Positions 46,654-55,379 of a DNA stretch of 64,000 nucleotides are shown here, piece by piece (position 1 is the stretch's first letter; each line of letters starts with the position of its first letter). The stretch spans positions 62,001 to 126,000 of the forward strand of contig SVMG01000002.1 of assembly GCA_015067545.1 (NCBI GenBank), written 5' to 3'. Origin of the DNA: Oscillospiraceae bacterium (GTDB lineage Bacteria; Bacillota; Clostridia; Oscillospirales; Oscillospiraceae). Both the position numbers and the translations under genes were made by a program. The notes under the pieces are model-generated. The model was given only the letters and a program-made list of their open reading frames with translations. It had not been told where the DNA came from and did not search any database.

Positions 46654-49600
46654 TTATCTATTGCTTGCCATTCTTCTCTTTCTGTCAACTACGGTCAGTG
46701 TAATTACTGCACCACCGCTGATGAAGAGAAGGGCAATCCAACGGAATATATGCCTGTTATCTCCGGTTGCGGGAGAATTTGCCTTTGCGTGGACATTGAA
46801 AGTACCATCGGTACTACCATCGGTGTAGACAACGGTAATGGTGTGTTCACCAACGGCGAGAGTATCCAAATAGGATGCCTTCAGCGTGATGATGGTGCTA
46901 CCGGCCTTGGCTTCGTAGTTGGCCTTGTCAACATCCTTACCATCAACCTTGATGCCAACGAACTTGCTGAACAAACCGTTGACGACGAAGGTGATGTTAT
47001 GGTTGCTGTCCTCCGTCCAGGAGCTGCCGTCGCCCTCTACGATGTCGTAAGCCACAAGAGCTGCTGCCAGCTTATCCAGATTTGCCTTGGCAGCTTCATT
47101 CACAAGGGACTTCTCGTAGTCGGACAAAGCGTTGTAGGCGGTCTGTGCATCGGTAATCGCCTTGATCACTTCTTCATCATCAGGCTTCACGGTATCGACC
47201 GCAGGCAGCTTGGATACAGTGTCTTCCACTACTTCTACATTGCCGATCACTTCAAGAGCATCGTCGATACGCCCCAACTCGTCCTCGATGGCTTTCTTTT
47301 CGTCCTCGGTGTAGTTGCCACTATTTTCCTCAAGAGCCTTCTCCAGGTCTGCCTTGGCATTTTCAAGATCAGTCTTGTTTTCCGGGGTTACGTTCTCCGG
47401 TGTGACATTCTCGACCTTGCCGACATTCTCGGTATCGGTTGCATCGGCTGCATCGTTGATGGTATCAATCAAAGATTCTGCAATATGCTTGTGTTGCTCT
47501 AATGTTTCACGTTCACCGTCGGACACATCTTCGTCAGCAAGTAACGCATCCAGCGTTTCCACCAGTTCTTCCAATGCAGGAGCATCATCAGAGGTGACGT
47601 TATCGTTGCCGAGATTTTCAGTTGCGCTCGCCAACGCCTTGATCGGCTTCATTGTTACGGTAACTGTGGTGGTGTTGCCTGCCTTGTCAGTTACCACGAT
47701 GGTATAGGTTGCTTCCTTGTTGCCAGCCAAAGTGATGTTTTCGGTAGCAGGGTTGCCGTTCAAAGTAATCGTGCCAACGTTCTTTTCCGTAACGGTGACC
47801 TTCTGCGTCGTGTAATAGGTCTTGCCGTTTTCAACACCATCGATAACGGGAGCTGTGGTGTCATACTCCGCACCGTCGGTGGAGAGATATGTCACGTTGC
47901 CTGCTTTATCGGTGATACGGACAAAGTATACAAACGTCTTTGCATCCTCCAAGGCAACACCAAAGCTGTCGGTGTATTCCGTCCAATCGGTAATTGCCTT
48001 TACCTCATCCAAGGTCATAGCTTTGTCAGCAGAAGCGTACTCGATTTTATCAACACCGGAGAGGGTATCGTTTGCCGTGGCCTTAACGGTCACTTCGTCC
48101 TTGAAAAACAGGCCGAAGGTGATGGTATTGACAAATTCCTCCCAAGCATTTCTGTTTACAAACGCAACCTTGCCGGTAGGAGCCGTCTTATCCAACTTGT
48201 AGGTTACGGTCTTGGCAAGAGAGATCGTGCCGTCAGTTTCGTTCTTCAAATAGAAGATAACGCTGCCATCGGCGGTTTCTCCGCTGTAGGTAAGAGCGTC
48301 CTTCCAATCACCGTCAGCGTTATTGGTAAGAGATACCTTATGGCCGTCATTGGCTGTAATAACAAAGTCGCTGTTCAGCCAACCGTTGCCGTTCGGAGTA
48401 GTAGCCGTATACTCAGTAGGAGACCAGTCGTTGTATATCGTCCAGCCAAGAACATTAATGGTCGGAGCATTATAGTTATTGATATCGTAAGCAAGGTTTA
48501 CTTCGGCATAGTAATCGCCCACTGCAGTAGCGGTATTGTTCTCGTAACTTTCCACAGTAACACCCGTAGGAAGTCCTACGACCTCAACCTTATGCTCTTT
48601 GCCGTCATACTTGAAGGGCTCTCTGTAATTCCACTTTGCGCCCCTCATATTGTAATCAGCCTTTGCGATGGTGAAATCAACCGATGTTTTCAGTCCCTTA
48701 TAGTCTTCTGTTTCCTGTACGATAAAGGTGGCTGTATAGCTACCCGCCTCGGTGGGTGCAGCTACGCCGTTGTAGGCTGCGCCGCCGTTCGTCGTGCCGG
48801 AATATTCCACGGAAACCTCACCGAATTTGGCTTCACCCACAGGCGCTTTTGCAGCTTCACCATAAGTCCAGCCGGTGATAGACGGATCGACCATCCATTC
48901 GTTTTCCGCACGAGTGATCTTAAACTGCAAAGTAACCTGTGCATTATCTGTGGTGCTCCACTTGTAGTTTGCGGGGTCCTTCAGCTCCAGAACAACGTCG
49001 TAACAACCGTTCTCCTTAACACCCGTACCGCCTTCATTTTTCACCACGGTGTAGAGATCGGTATCTGTGACATCCGCTGTCTGTTCAGAACCGGTGTAAG
49101 GCTTGGTTGCGATAGTAGGCTCGATGACGGTAGCCTTTTCTATCTCCACAAGGAACATGCCGTAATACGTATTATGGTTATCTGCAACGGCGATATAGTA
49201 AACTGTATGCGCCCAGCCTGCATTTGTGAAGGAAGGTATTTCAGTACTGTATGGACCTTCCGACTCCGTGCTGTAGGTAAAAGTAATCGGCTGATTATTG
49301 ACGGCGACCGCATTTGCAGAAACGGCAGGGGTCAGCGCTTCGCCGGTATAGGTCAGCGTTCCGACCTGCTCCACCTTAACATCGGCAAGATTTGCGGCAT
49401 TGATCGTGAACGTCCGCTCTGTCGTGCCTTCAAAATTGCCCTCGCCGGTTACGGTAACGGTATAAGTATCTGCGTTTGTAAACCCAGTTTTATTCCAAGA
49501 AAGGGTGTAATCCGTACCTTCTACAAGTGTACCAAAACCGTCAAGAGTAACAGAAACAGACGGGTTATATGCTGTTCCGGTATAGGTGCCGCTTGTGGGG

Positions 49601-50697
49601 TTAAGGGTGACGGCAGCACCGGAAATCTTTGCCGCGTTGATTTTGAAGGTGGTGGAAGCGGTTACACCTCCTGCGGTCATTGTTGCGGTGGCAGTACCAA
49701 CGTTGATGTGGTTGGTATAAGTAACGGCCAGTTCGCCGCTCTGCCAGCCGTCGGAGTATTCCACGGTGGCGATCTTCTTTTCGGTTCCGTCGTAAACAAC
49801 ACCCTCAGGTGCGGAAAGCGTGGCCGTGCCACTATTTCCACAGTCGCAGGTGGCGGTAATTGTGCTGCCGTTTGCGGTGTAGGCAAACACTCCATTACAA
49901 TGGGTGGAAATCGAACGGAAGGTGTAGCCGACAAAGGAGTTGCTGGTGGTATCCAAAGTGTTGCCGGTAGGCTGCCAGTAATTGCCGTTCTTGGTCAGCT
50001 CCTTTTGGACGTGGCCAAGGCGCAGATCAATCTGGTTGACGGAGCTTACTCCGTGGAAAATGCCGTAACCACCATGGTCGACCGAGGTGACGTTGCCGAG
50101 AGTCAGGGTGCTGAGATCGTTGCAGTTCTGGAAAGCGTATTTGCCGATGGAGCTGACTTGGGGCAGATGAATTGTCCTGAGATTCAAACAGACAAGGAAG
50201 GCAAAGTCGCCCAAAGATTCAGCCTGGGGCGCAGAAAATGCGCCGAGAGCTTTGCAGGACTCAAAGGCGCGGGCGGGGATGGCGGTGGCACCGAGAATCG
50301 TCAGATCCACGCTGCCGCCGGGTTTGGTTGCCCAGGTCAAGGCAGTGCATATGGCGTTAAAGGCGTCCTCGCCCGCATTGCTGGGCAGGATAACGGTGAT
50401 TTTATCAAATTTATCCAAAGCGCCGACCAGAGTCTTCATTAGATCCTCGCTTTGCATTGAGCCGGATGCGGCGTCAATGGTACCGTCGCCGGTGTATTCG
50501 GGGATATCCAAGGCACCGAAGCAATCCCTCCATTGCCCATGGGCGCAAAATGGGCACTCCATATTAATAGATTGCGCAAAACACTTCGTGGTGCAGGTGC
50601 ATCCGCCGGGAGCCGCAGAGGCAACCTGCACACCGGCCGAAAGCATACCAACGCAAAGCAGACAAGCCATCATTCTTTTAAATATCTTCGTTTTCAT
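46654..50697 (-). CDS. Large secreted surface protein: signal peptide, BspA-like LRR, MBG/Ig-like domains, helical region, sortase-type anchor
   Basis: Signal peptide MKTKIFKRMMACLLCVGMLSAGVQVASA; LRR (TIHLPQVSSIGKYAFQNCNDLSTLTLGNV); repeated TYTGTAYNPSVSV / LTYTGEALTPAVS modules; C-terminal NSPATGDN-TM-RKRR. Confidence 0.85.
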   Translation of the reverse strand: MKTKIFKRMMACLLCVGMLSAGVQVASAAPGGCTCTTKCFAQSINMECPFCAHGQWRDCFGALDIPEYTGDGTIDAASGSMQSEDLMKTLVGALDKFDKITVILPSNAGEDAFNAICTALTWATKPGGSVDLTILGATAIPARAFESCKALGAFSAPQAESLGDFAFLVCLNLRTIHLPQVSSIGKYAFQNCNDLSTLTLGNVTSVDHGGYGIFHGVSSVNQIDLRLGHVQKELTKNGNYWQPTGNTLDTTSNSFVGYTFRSISTHCNGVFAYTANGSTITATCDCGNSGTATLSAPEGVVYDGTEKKIATVEYSDGWQSGELAVTYTNHINVGTATATMTAGGVTASTTFKINAAKISGAAVTLNPTSGTYTGTAYNPSVSVTLDGFGTLVEGTDYTLSWNKTGFTNADTYTVTVTGEGNFEGTTERTFTINAANLADVKVEQVGTLTYTGEALTPAVSANAVAVNNQPITFTYSTESEGPYSTEIPSFTNAGWAHTVYYIAVADNHNTYYGMFLVEIEKATVIEPTIATKPYTGSEQTADVTDTDLYTVVKNEGGTGVKENGCYDVVLELKDPANYKWSTTDNAQVTLQFKITRAENEWMVDPSITGWTYGEAAKAPVGEAKFGEVSVEYSGTTNGGAAYNGVAAPTEAGSYTATFIVQETEDYKGLKTSVDFTIAKADYNMRGAKWNYREPFKYDGKEHKVEVVGLPTGVTVESYENNTATAVGDYYAEVNLAYDINNYNAPTINVLGWTIYNDWSPTEYTATTPNGNGWLNSDFVITANDGHKVSLTNNADGDWKDALTYSGETADGSVIFYLKNETDGTISLAKTVTYKLDKTAPTGKVAFVNRNAWEEFVNTITFGLFFKDEVTVKATANDTLSGVDKIEYASADKAMTLDEVKAITDWTEYTDSFGVALEDAKTFVYFVRITDKAGNVTYLSTDGAEYDTTAPVIDGVENGKTYYTTQKVTVTEKNVGTITLNGNPATENITLAGNKEATYTIVVTDKAGNTTTVTVTMKPIKALASATENLGNDNVTSDDAPALEELVETLDALLADEDVSDGERETLEQHKHIAESLIDTINDAADATDTENVGKVENVTPENVTPENKTDLENAKADLEKALEENSGNYTEDEKKAIEDELGRIDDALEVIGNVEVVEDTVSKLPAVDTVKPDDEEVIKAITDAQTAYNALSDYEKSLVNEAAKANLDKLAAALVAYDIVEGDGSSWTEDSNHNITFVVNGLFSKFVGIKVDGKDVDKANYEAKAGSTIITLKASYLDTLAVGEHTITVVYTDGSTDGTFNVHAKANSPATGDNRHIFRWIALLFISGGAVITLTVVDRKRRMASNR

Positions 50698-50816
50698 TAA
50701 AACTCCTCCAAAACGAGAACTTTGAACAACATTCAAATATCACTATAATCAGATTTCCCTTTTGGTAAAGATACTTAATAAATCTTACCACAGAAGCTCC
50801 CAAAAATCAATATACA

Positions 50817-51070
50817 AAAGACAGCGAGGGAAATTCCCCTCGCTGTTGCTATGTATAGATATTTTGTGCAAATTGAGTCCAATCAAATACCGCTAAAAGC
50901 CCAGCATTTATGCGGGTTTCTACAACTTTTGTCCTATTATACCATATTCCTCCACTCTACGAACAATTCCTGTTGCTTTCGTATATCTTTCTCCTTTTCC
51001 TGTAGGGAACAACCTATGTGTCGTTCCTTTTCGTTTTGCAATGTGGAACGGCACACAGGCCGTCCCCTAC
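50817..51070. repeat. Repeat module copy C: hairpin + spacer + truncated spoVT 5' end + 69-bp palindrome
   Basis: Aligns through its length with 51745-52009; contains tccactctacgaacaattcctgttgctttcgtatatctttctcctttt, the spoVT 5' end with start codon mutated to ACG. Confidence 0.75.
51002..51070. repeat. 69-bp MITE/REP-like palindrome (copy 1)
   Basis: gtagggaacaacctatgtgtcgttcc...ggaacggcacacaggccgtcccctac; about 26-bp inverted ends. Confidence 0.75.
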
Positions 51071-51179
51071 AATAATTTTACAAATTACTCTTGCTTTATT
51101 TGTAAAAGGGGAAGATTTATACTGACTGATTTACATTTTGATGGTGCTATGATATGATAAACAAAAAGGCGGTGATTTT

Positions 51180-51740
51180 GTGAAAATTCAGCTTCTAGAA
51201 AATGCTACAGAAATCCGGAACACTTTTATCAATACTTTTGTATTATCTTGGGATGAGTTTCAAATCAAGCAAAAAGATTGGATTGCCGAAATGGCAAAGA
51301 ATAAGTACACTATTGATATTAACTGGTATAAGCAAGCATATCTGTGGGATAAATTAAACTTTGACTTTTCAGTTTCCACATTTTCAAAAGCTCTTTCAGA
51401 ACTCAAAACTCACGCAGGAAGAGTATTAATTATGTCAGAAGATGAAACACTTTGTTGCCCGAGTGAATTGTTTTACAATAACGAAAAGGTTAAGAATTTC
51501 GTTGCCCAAGTTGATGGTAAAGAATTAGCAAAACTTATTGAAGATGAATGGTATGATTCTTATAAATTAGCCGCACAGAACATGTATAATCCTGATGCGG
51601 TTTTGCCCGAAGATCTATATGTTTTTGATGAATCAATGACTTGGCTTGTCGTGTTCACACATGAAACCACCGATTGGGAATTGGATGAAAATAATCCAAT
51701 GAAACAAGCCGAAACGCGTTACTGCATGATACACAAATAA
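51180..51740 (+). CDS. Hypothetical protein, 186 aa (DUF4275-/immunity-like flavour, uncertain)
   Basis: Good RBS-like ggcggtg; ...PEDLYVFDESMTWLVVFTHETTDWELDENNP...; no confident family. Confidence 0.65.
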   Translation: MKIQLLENATEIRNTFINTFVLSWDEFQIKQKDWIAEMAKNKYTIDINWYKQAYLWDKLNFDFSVSTFSKALSELKTHAGRVLIMSEDETLCCPSELFYNNEKVKNFVAQVDGKELAKLIEDEWYDSYKLAAQNMYNPDAVLPEDLYVFDESMTWLVVFTHETTDWELDENNPMKQAETRYCMIHK

Positions 51741-51744
51741 TATT

Positions 51745-52009
51745 ATTGAAGCGGAGTGAATTTTCACTCCGCCTTTGCTATGTATCGGTCAAAATATGCG
51801 TTCTTTGTCAAAAAATTTTCTTCAAAAATCGCTCGGAAGCCCAGTATTTATAAGGCTTTATCGCACTTTTGTGTTATTATAACACGAGCCTCCACTCTTC
51901 GAACAATTCCTGTTGCTTTCATATATCTTTCTCCTTTTCCGTAGGGAACGACCTATGTGTCGTTCCTTTTCGTTTTGCAATGTGGAACGGCACACAGGCC
52001 GTTCCCTAC
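51745..52009. repeat. Repeat module copy D: hairpin + spacer + truncated spoVT 5' end + 69-bp palindrome
   Basis: Direct repeat of copy C. On the minus strand from 51922 it encodes MKATGIVRRVEARVIITQKCDKAL*. Confidence 0.75.
51941..52009. repeat. 69-bp MITE/REP-like palindrome (copy 2)
   Basis: gtagggaacgacctatgtgtcgttccttttcgttttgcaatgtggaacggcacacaggccgttccctac; same position relative to the spoVT fossil as copy 1. Confidence 0.75.
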
Positions 52010-52040
52010 TCATGCGCAATGCAGATTATTGAAAAGAAAG

Positions 52041-52074
52041 GGAGACAGCTTCTTTGGAAGCGTCTCCCTTGTTG
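52041..52074 (-). terminator. Intrinsic terminator after the transaldolase-like gene
   Basis: aagggagacagcttctttggaagcgtctccctt hairpin. Confidence 0.65.
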
Positions 52075-52082
52075 ATAATTTT

Positions 52083-52778
52083 CTATTTGTCCAGGCCGCA
52101 ATTGAGCATGGTTTTGCCTTTTCCGCAAAGCTTTTCAAAATCATGCACAAAGGTAACATCCGCAGAATCCACACAGGGGTGCTTTATGAGGCCCTCGATG
52201 ACATCGGGTGCCACCGTAACAGCACAAATACCGGATTCGCAAAGCTCCTGCACCTGCAGAGAGTTCTTAAAACTGGCCGCAAGGATTCGGGTCTTATATC
52301 CGCTGGATACAAAGATATCCTGCATGGTTCTTGCAACCTCTATGCCGTTGCTTCCAAGGTTATCAATGCGGTTTATGTAGGGCGCTGCATAATCGGCGCC
52401 GCTTTTTGCGGCAAGATACGCCTGGAGGGGATTGTAGATCGCCGTTGCAGTAACCTTGTAGCCCTCGCGGGAAAGGGCACGCATTGCCTTCAGTCCTTCG
52501 GGAATGGTGGGGATCTTGATAAAGGTCTTTGACTTTTCACCCAAGACCTCAACCATATATCGTCCCTCTTTCACCATCTCCTCTGCAGTCAGCGAGATCA
52601 CCTGGGCATGAAGCTCGGCATCAGGGCCTATAAAATCCCGAATCTGCTTTAATGCCGCATAAGGGTTTTTCCCCTCCTTGGCAAGGATAGAGGGATTGGT
52701 AGTAACACCGTCTACCGGATAGTATTCATATATCTGTTTGATTCTTTCAAGGTTGGCATCATCGACAAGCAGTTTCAT
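52083..52778 (-). CDS. Transaldolase / fructose-6-phosphate aldolase (FSA-type) family protein
   Basis: MKLLVDDANLERIKQIYEYYPVDGVTTNPSILAKEG, FIKIPTIPEGLKAM, VTATAIYNPLQAYLAAKSGADYAAPYINRIDN. Confidence 0.9.
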   Translation of the reverse strand: MKLLVDDANLERIKQIYEYYPVDGVTTNPSILAKEGKNPYAALKQIRDFIGPDAELHAQVISLTAEEMVKEGRYMVEVLGEKSKTFIKIPTIPEGLKAMRALSREGYKVTATAIYNPLQAYLAAKSGADYAAPYINRIDNLGSNGIEVARTMQDIFVSSGYKTRILAASFKNSLQVQELCESGICAVTVAPDVIEGLIKHPCVDSADVTFVHDFEKLCGKGKTMLNCGLDK

Positions 52779-52916
52779 ATAAACACCTCATTTTTGTTGT
52801 AATTTGTATTTTTATGTTAGCATTGTAAAAAACATTTTTCAATTAGTGAAATATACAATCTTTTTTTGTTTCCCATTATTCGGATTGTTACATTTCATTC
52901 TCTTCGCCCGTTCGCG

Positions 52917-52946
52917 CAAAAGCGAGGGATAATTCCCTCGCTTTTG
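52917..52946. terminator. Intrinsic terminator after the flavoenzyme operon
   Basis: aaaagcgagggataattccctcgctttt. Confidence 0.75.
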
Positions 52947-52950
52947 TCCG

Positions 52951-54666
52951 TTAGTAAATATTACCGTTCTGTCTGAAGCTGCGCCATACATTTTCAAAGA
53001 AAGCATCGTCCTGGGGTATGGGGCGCACTTCGCGCACATTGATCTCGAAGCCCTTATCCGTCATGACGACCTCCTGCACCGTGCCGGGGTCGGTATGAGG
53101 CTCGGACATAGCAGTCAGCACCGCTGCCTGGGTCAAAAGCACATCCCGGAGTGCCGGATCTGCGGCTGTCTTCAGCTGCTCGATGGTTTGCTCCAGGATC
53201 TGCTTGATCTTCTCCGTATCCCGAACCGCGGCGGCATGATCGCTCATACGGCGCTGTGCAGCCTGAATGTGAAGCTGTGCATTGCTGTCGGTTTTGATTT
53301 TCGTTTCCGATGCAATGGTCAAAAACTCTTTTTCGTCGATCAACACGCCGGGGTGCTGTGAAATGTACTGTGCCGCACGCACAGATCCCACCTGGCCGGC
53401 ATTCAGCGCGCTTCCGCCCGGACGGGAGATGCCGTGGGTGCCGGCACACTCGCCAACGGCAAACAAACCCTTCACCGAGGTTTGCCACCACAGATCCACG
53501 CCAACGCCGCCGTTGCAGTGCTGTGCGCAAAGAGCGATCTGCAGATACTCGCTGTGCAGATCAACACCCTTGCTCTTATACAGTTCAATGGCCGGAGCGT
53601 TCATTTTTGCCAACCGCTCAATGGGTGTGCCGAAGGTCGCGCCCGCCTTGTCCAGGTAGTCAAAGGCCTCCTGCGACAGCTTGGAGAATGTAATATCAAA
53701 GGGATTTTTCGTGAAATCCAGATAAACTTTGCGTCCTCTGTCCACACACTCCCGGTAGACCAGCATATCGATCAGAGATGAGCCCTTCTCCGCTTTTTTC
53801 GGATCAAAGGGCCACTGGTAGCCCTTCAAAAACACCAGCGACAGGCCCTGATACTTGTCGTCAAAATAATCCCACAAAAAGTCGTGCTCGCAGCCATCCT
53901 TGTCGATGGACACAAACCGGGGCAGCACCTGCATGTAGGTGCCAGACACATTCCACCGGGGATCAACGGAGGCCAGACCGTACTGCCAAAGGGCAAGGCT
54001 CTGCATTTTGGCTCCCGCAGCAATGCCAAGGCCGGTGGAGCCCATGTGGCACTTGGGATATACGCTGTCAGCATAGATGCCCGCAGGCCCGCCGGTAGCC
54101 ATGATGATATCCCGGCAGCGGAAGGCCACCGGCTCTTCGCCCTTCAGACAAAGCAGTCCGCATACCCGGTCGTTTGCCTTTAGGATCTTGACTGCCTTAT
54201 AGCCGTCGAAGATCTCCACGCCAAGGCTTTCCGCCTTTTTCTGCAAGGCCTCAGTCATAAACTTCGAGGTCAGCGGCCCTGCACTGGTCGCCCGTTCATA
54301 GGGATCGTGGTCGGTCTTGTAGCCGATGTATTCGCCGTAGCGGTTCGTAGGGAACGGAACACCCAGCTCGCACAGATTCAAAAAGCACCGGGCAGACAAA
54401 GCCGCCTCACACAGGGCATTATCCCCGTCCACACAGCCACCGTCAAACAGGTTTTGCGCCATGGAACGCACACTGTCGGGACGGTCTCCGGAAAGGCCCA
54501 GCTTATAATAGGTCTGCTTGTCCGAGCCGGTATTTCTTGATGTGCCGCAGTTTACGCCCTCCGTGACCACGGCAGCCTCCACGCCCAGCTGCTTGAGCCG
54601 ACAGGCGGCATTGTAGCCCGCTGCGCCCGTGCCGATCACGATGGCATCATAGGTATACATTTTCAT
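52951..54666 (-). CDS. FAD-dependent oxidoreductase (fumarate reductase/succinate dehydrogenase flavoprotein-like)
   Basis: YDAIVIGTGAAGYNAACRLKQLG (FAD site); CRDIIMATGGPAGIYADSVYP; GLFAVGECAGTHGISRPGGSALNAGQVGSVRAA. Start at 54666 overlaps the SDR stop. Confidence 0.85.
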   Translation of the reverse strand: MKMYTYDAIVIGTGAAGYNAACRLKQLGVEAAVVTEGVNCGTSRNTGSDKQTYYKLGLSGDRPDSVRSMAQNLFDGGCVDGDNALCEAALSARCFLNLCELGVPFPTNRYGEYIGYKTDHDPYERATSAGPLTSKFMTEALQKKAESLGVEIFDGYKAVKILKANDRVCGLLCLKGEEPVAFRCRDIIMATGGPAGIYADSVYPKCHMGSTGLGIAAGAKMQSLALWQYGLASVDPRWNVSGTYMQVLPRFVSIDKDGCEHDFLWDYFDDKYQGLSLVFLKGYQWPFDPKKAEKGSSLIDMLVYRECVDRGRKVYLDFTKNPFDITFSKLSQEAFDYLDKAGATFGTPIERLAKMNAPAIELYKSKGVDLHSEYLQIALCAQHCNGGVGVDLWWQTSVKGLFAVGECAGTHGISRPGGSALNAGQVGSVRAAQYISQHPGVLIDEKEFLTIASETKIKTDSNAQLHIQAAQRRMSDHAAAVRDTEKIKQILEQTIEQLKTAADPALRDVLLTQAAVLTAMSEPHTDPGTVQEVVMTDKGFEINVREVRPIPQDDAFFENVWRSFRQNGNIY

Positions 54667-55379
54667 TATAATCTCCTGATGTGGAAGCCGCCGTCTACAT
54701 CGACGGACTGGCCTGTTACATAGGGCAGCGCGCCGCTGCACAGCGTCCATACTGCTGACGCGATGTCCTCCGGCTGTCCCCAGCGCTGAATGGGCAGCAG
54801 GCCGCCATCGATCAGGGTGTCGTATTTCTGCTTGACGCCGCCGGTCATATCGGTTGCGATGATGCCGGGCCGCACCTCATTGACCAGGATGCCAAACTCC
54901 GCCAGGCGGTCGGCAAACAGCTTGGTCACCATGGAAAGGCCTGCCTTGGAAATGCAGTATTCCCCCCGGTTTACGGAGCTTGTATAGGCAGAAAGGGAGG
55001 AAATGTTGCAGATATATCCGCCCTGTCCGTTTTCCTTCATTTTGTTGGCCGCCAGCTGCGTTAAGAAGAATGTACCCTTGAGATTGATATCCAGAACATA
55101 ATCATAGCTTTCCTCGGTCATTTCCAGAAGGTCAGCGCGCACCTTGGGTGCAACGCCGGCCACATTGACCAGCACATCGATGTGCTCTGCCGCGGCGATC
55201 AGTCTTTTCCGGTCGCTGTCAGCGGATATGTCTCCGGGCACATACACGAAATGCGGATGCTCCATAGGGGATGCTTCCCGTCTGCTCATGCCGACAACGC
55301 GGTAGCCCTCCTCCAGGAACTTCTTTACCACTGCCAGACCGATTCCCGATGCAGCACCGGTTACAATTGCCGTTTTCAT
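54666..55379 (-). CDS. SDR family oxidoreductase
   Basis: AIVTGAASGIGLAVVKKFLEEG, NVAGVAP, YCISKAG catalytic YxxxK, VRPGIIATDM. Confidence 0.92.
   Translation of the reverse strand: MKTAIVTGAASGIGLAVVKKFLEEGYRVVGMSRREASPMEHPHFVYVPGDISADSDRKRLIAAAEHIDVLVNVAGVAPKVRADLLEMTEESYDYVLDINLKGTFFLTQLAANKMKENGQGGYICNISSLSAYTSSVNRGEYCISKAGLSMVTKLFADRLAEFGILVNEVRPGIIATDMTGGVKQKYDTLIDGGLLPIQRWGQPEDIASAVWTLCSGALPYVTGQSVDVDGGFHIRRL

Noticed and set aside
48340-50442. 700-aa plus-strand ORF opposite the surface protein
   Set aside because: Antisense to repetitive Ig-like coding sequence; no domain recognised. The sense ORF has a signal peptide and cell-wall anchor.
44120-52010. Repeats in the spoVT island as a CRISPR array or classical integron
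   Set aside because: Repeats are few, irregularly spaced by whole genes and derived from coding sequence; no cas genes, integron integrase or attC-like uniform folds seen.
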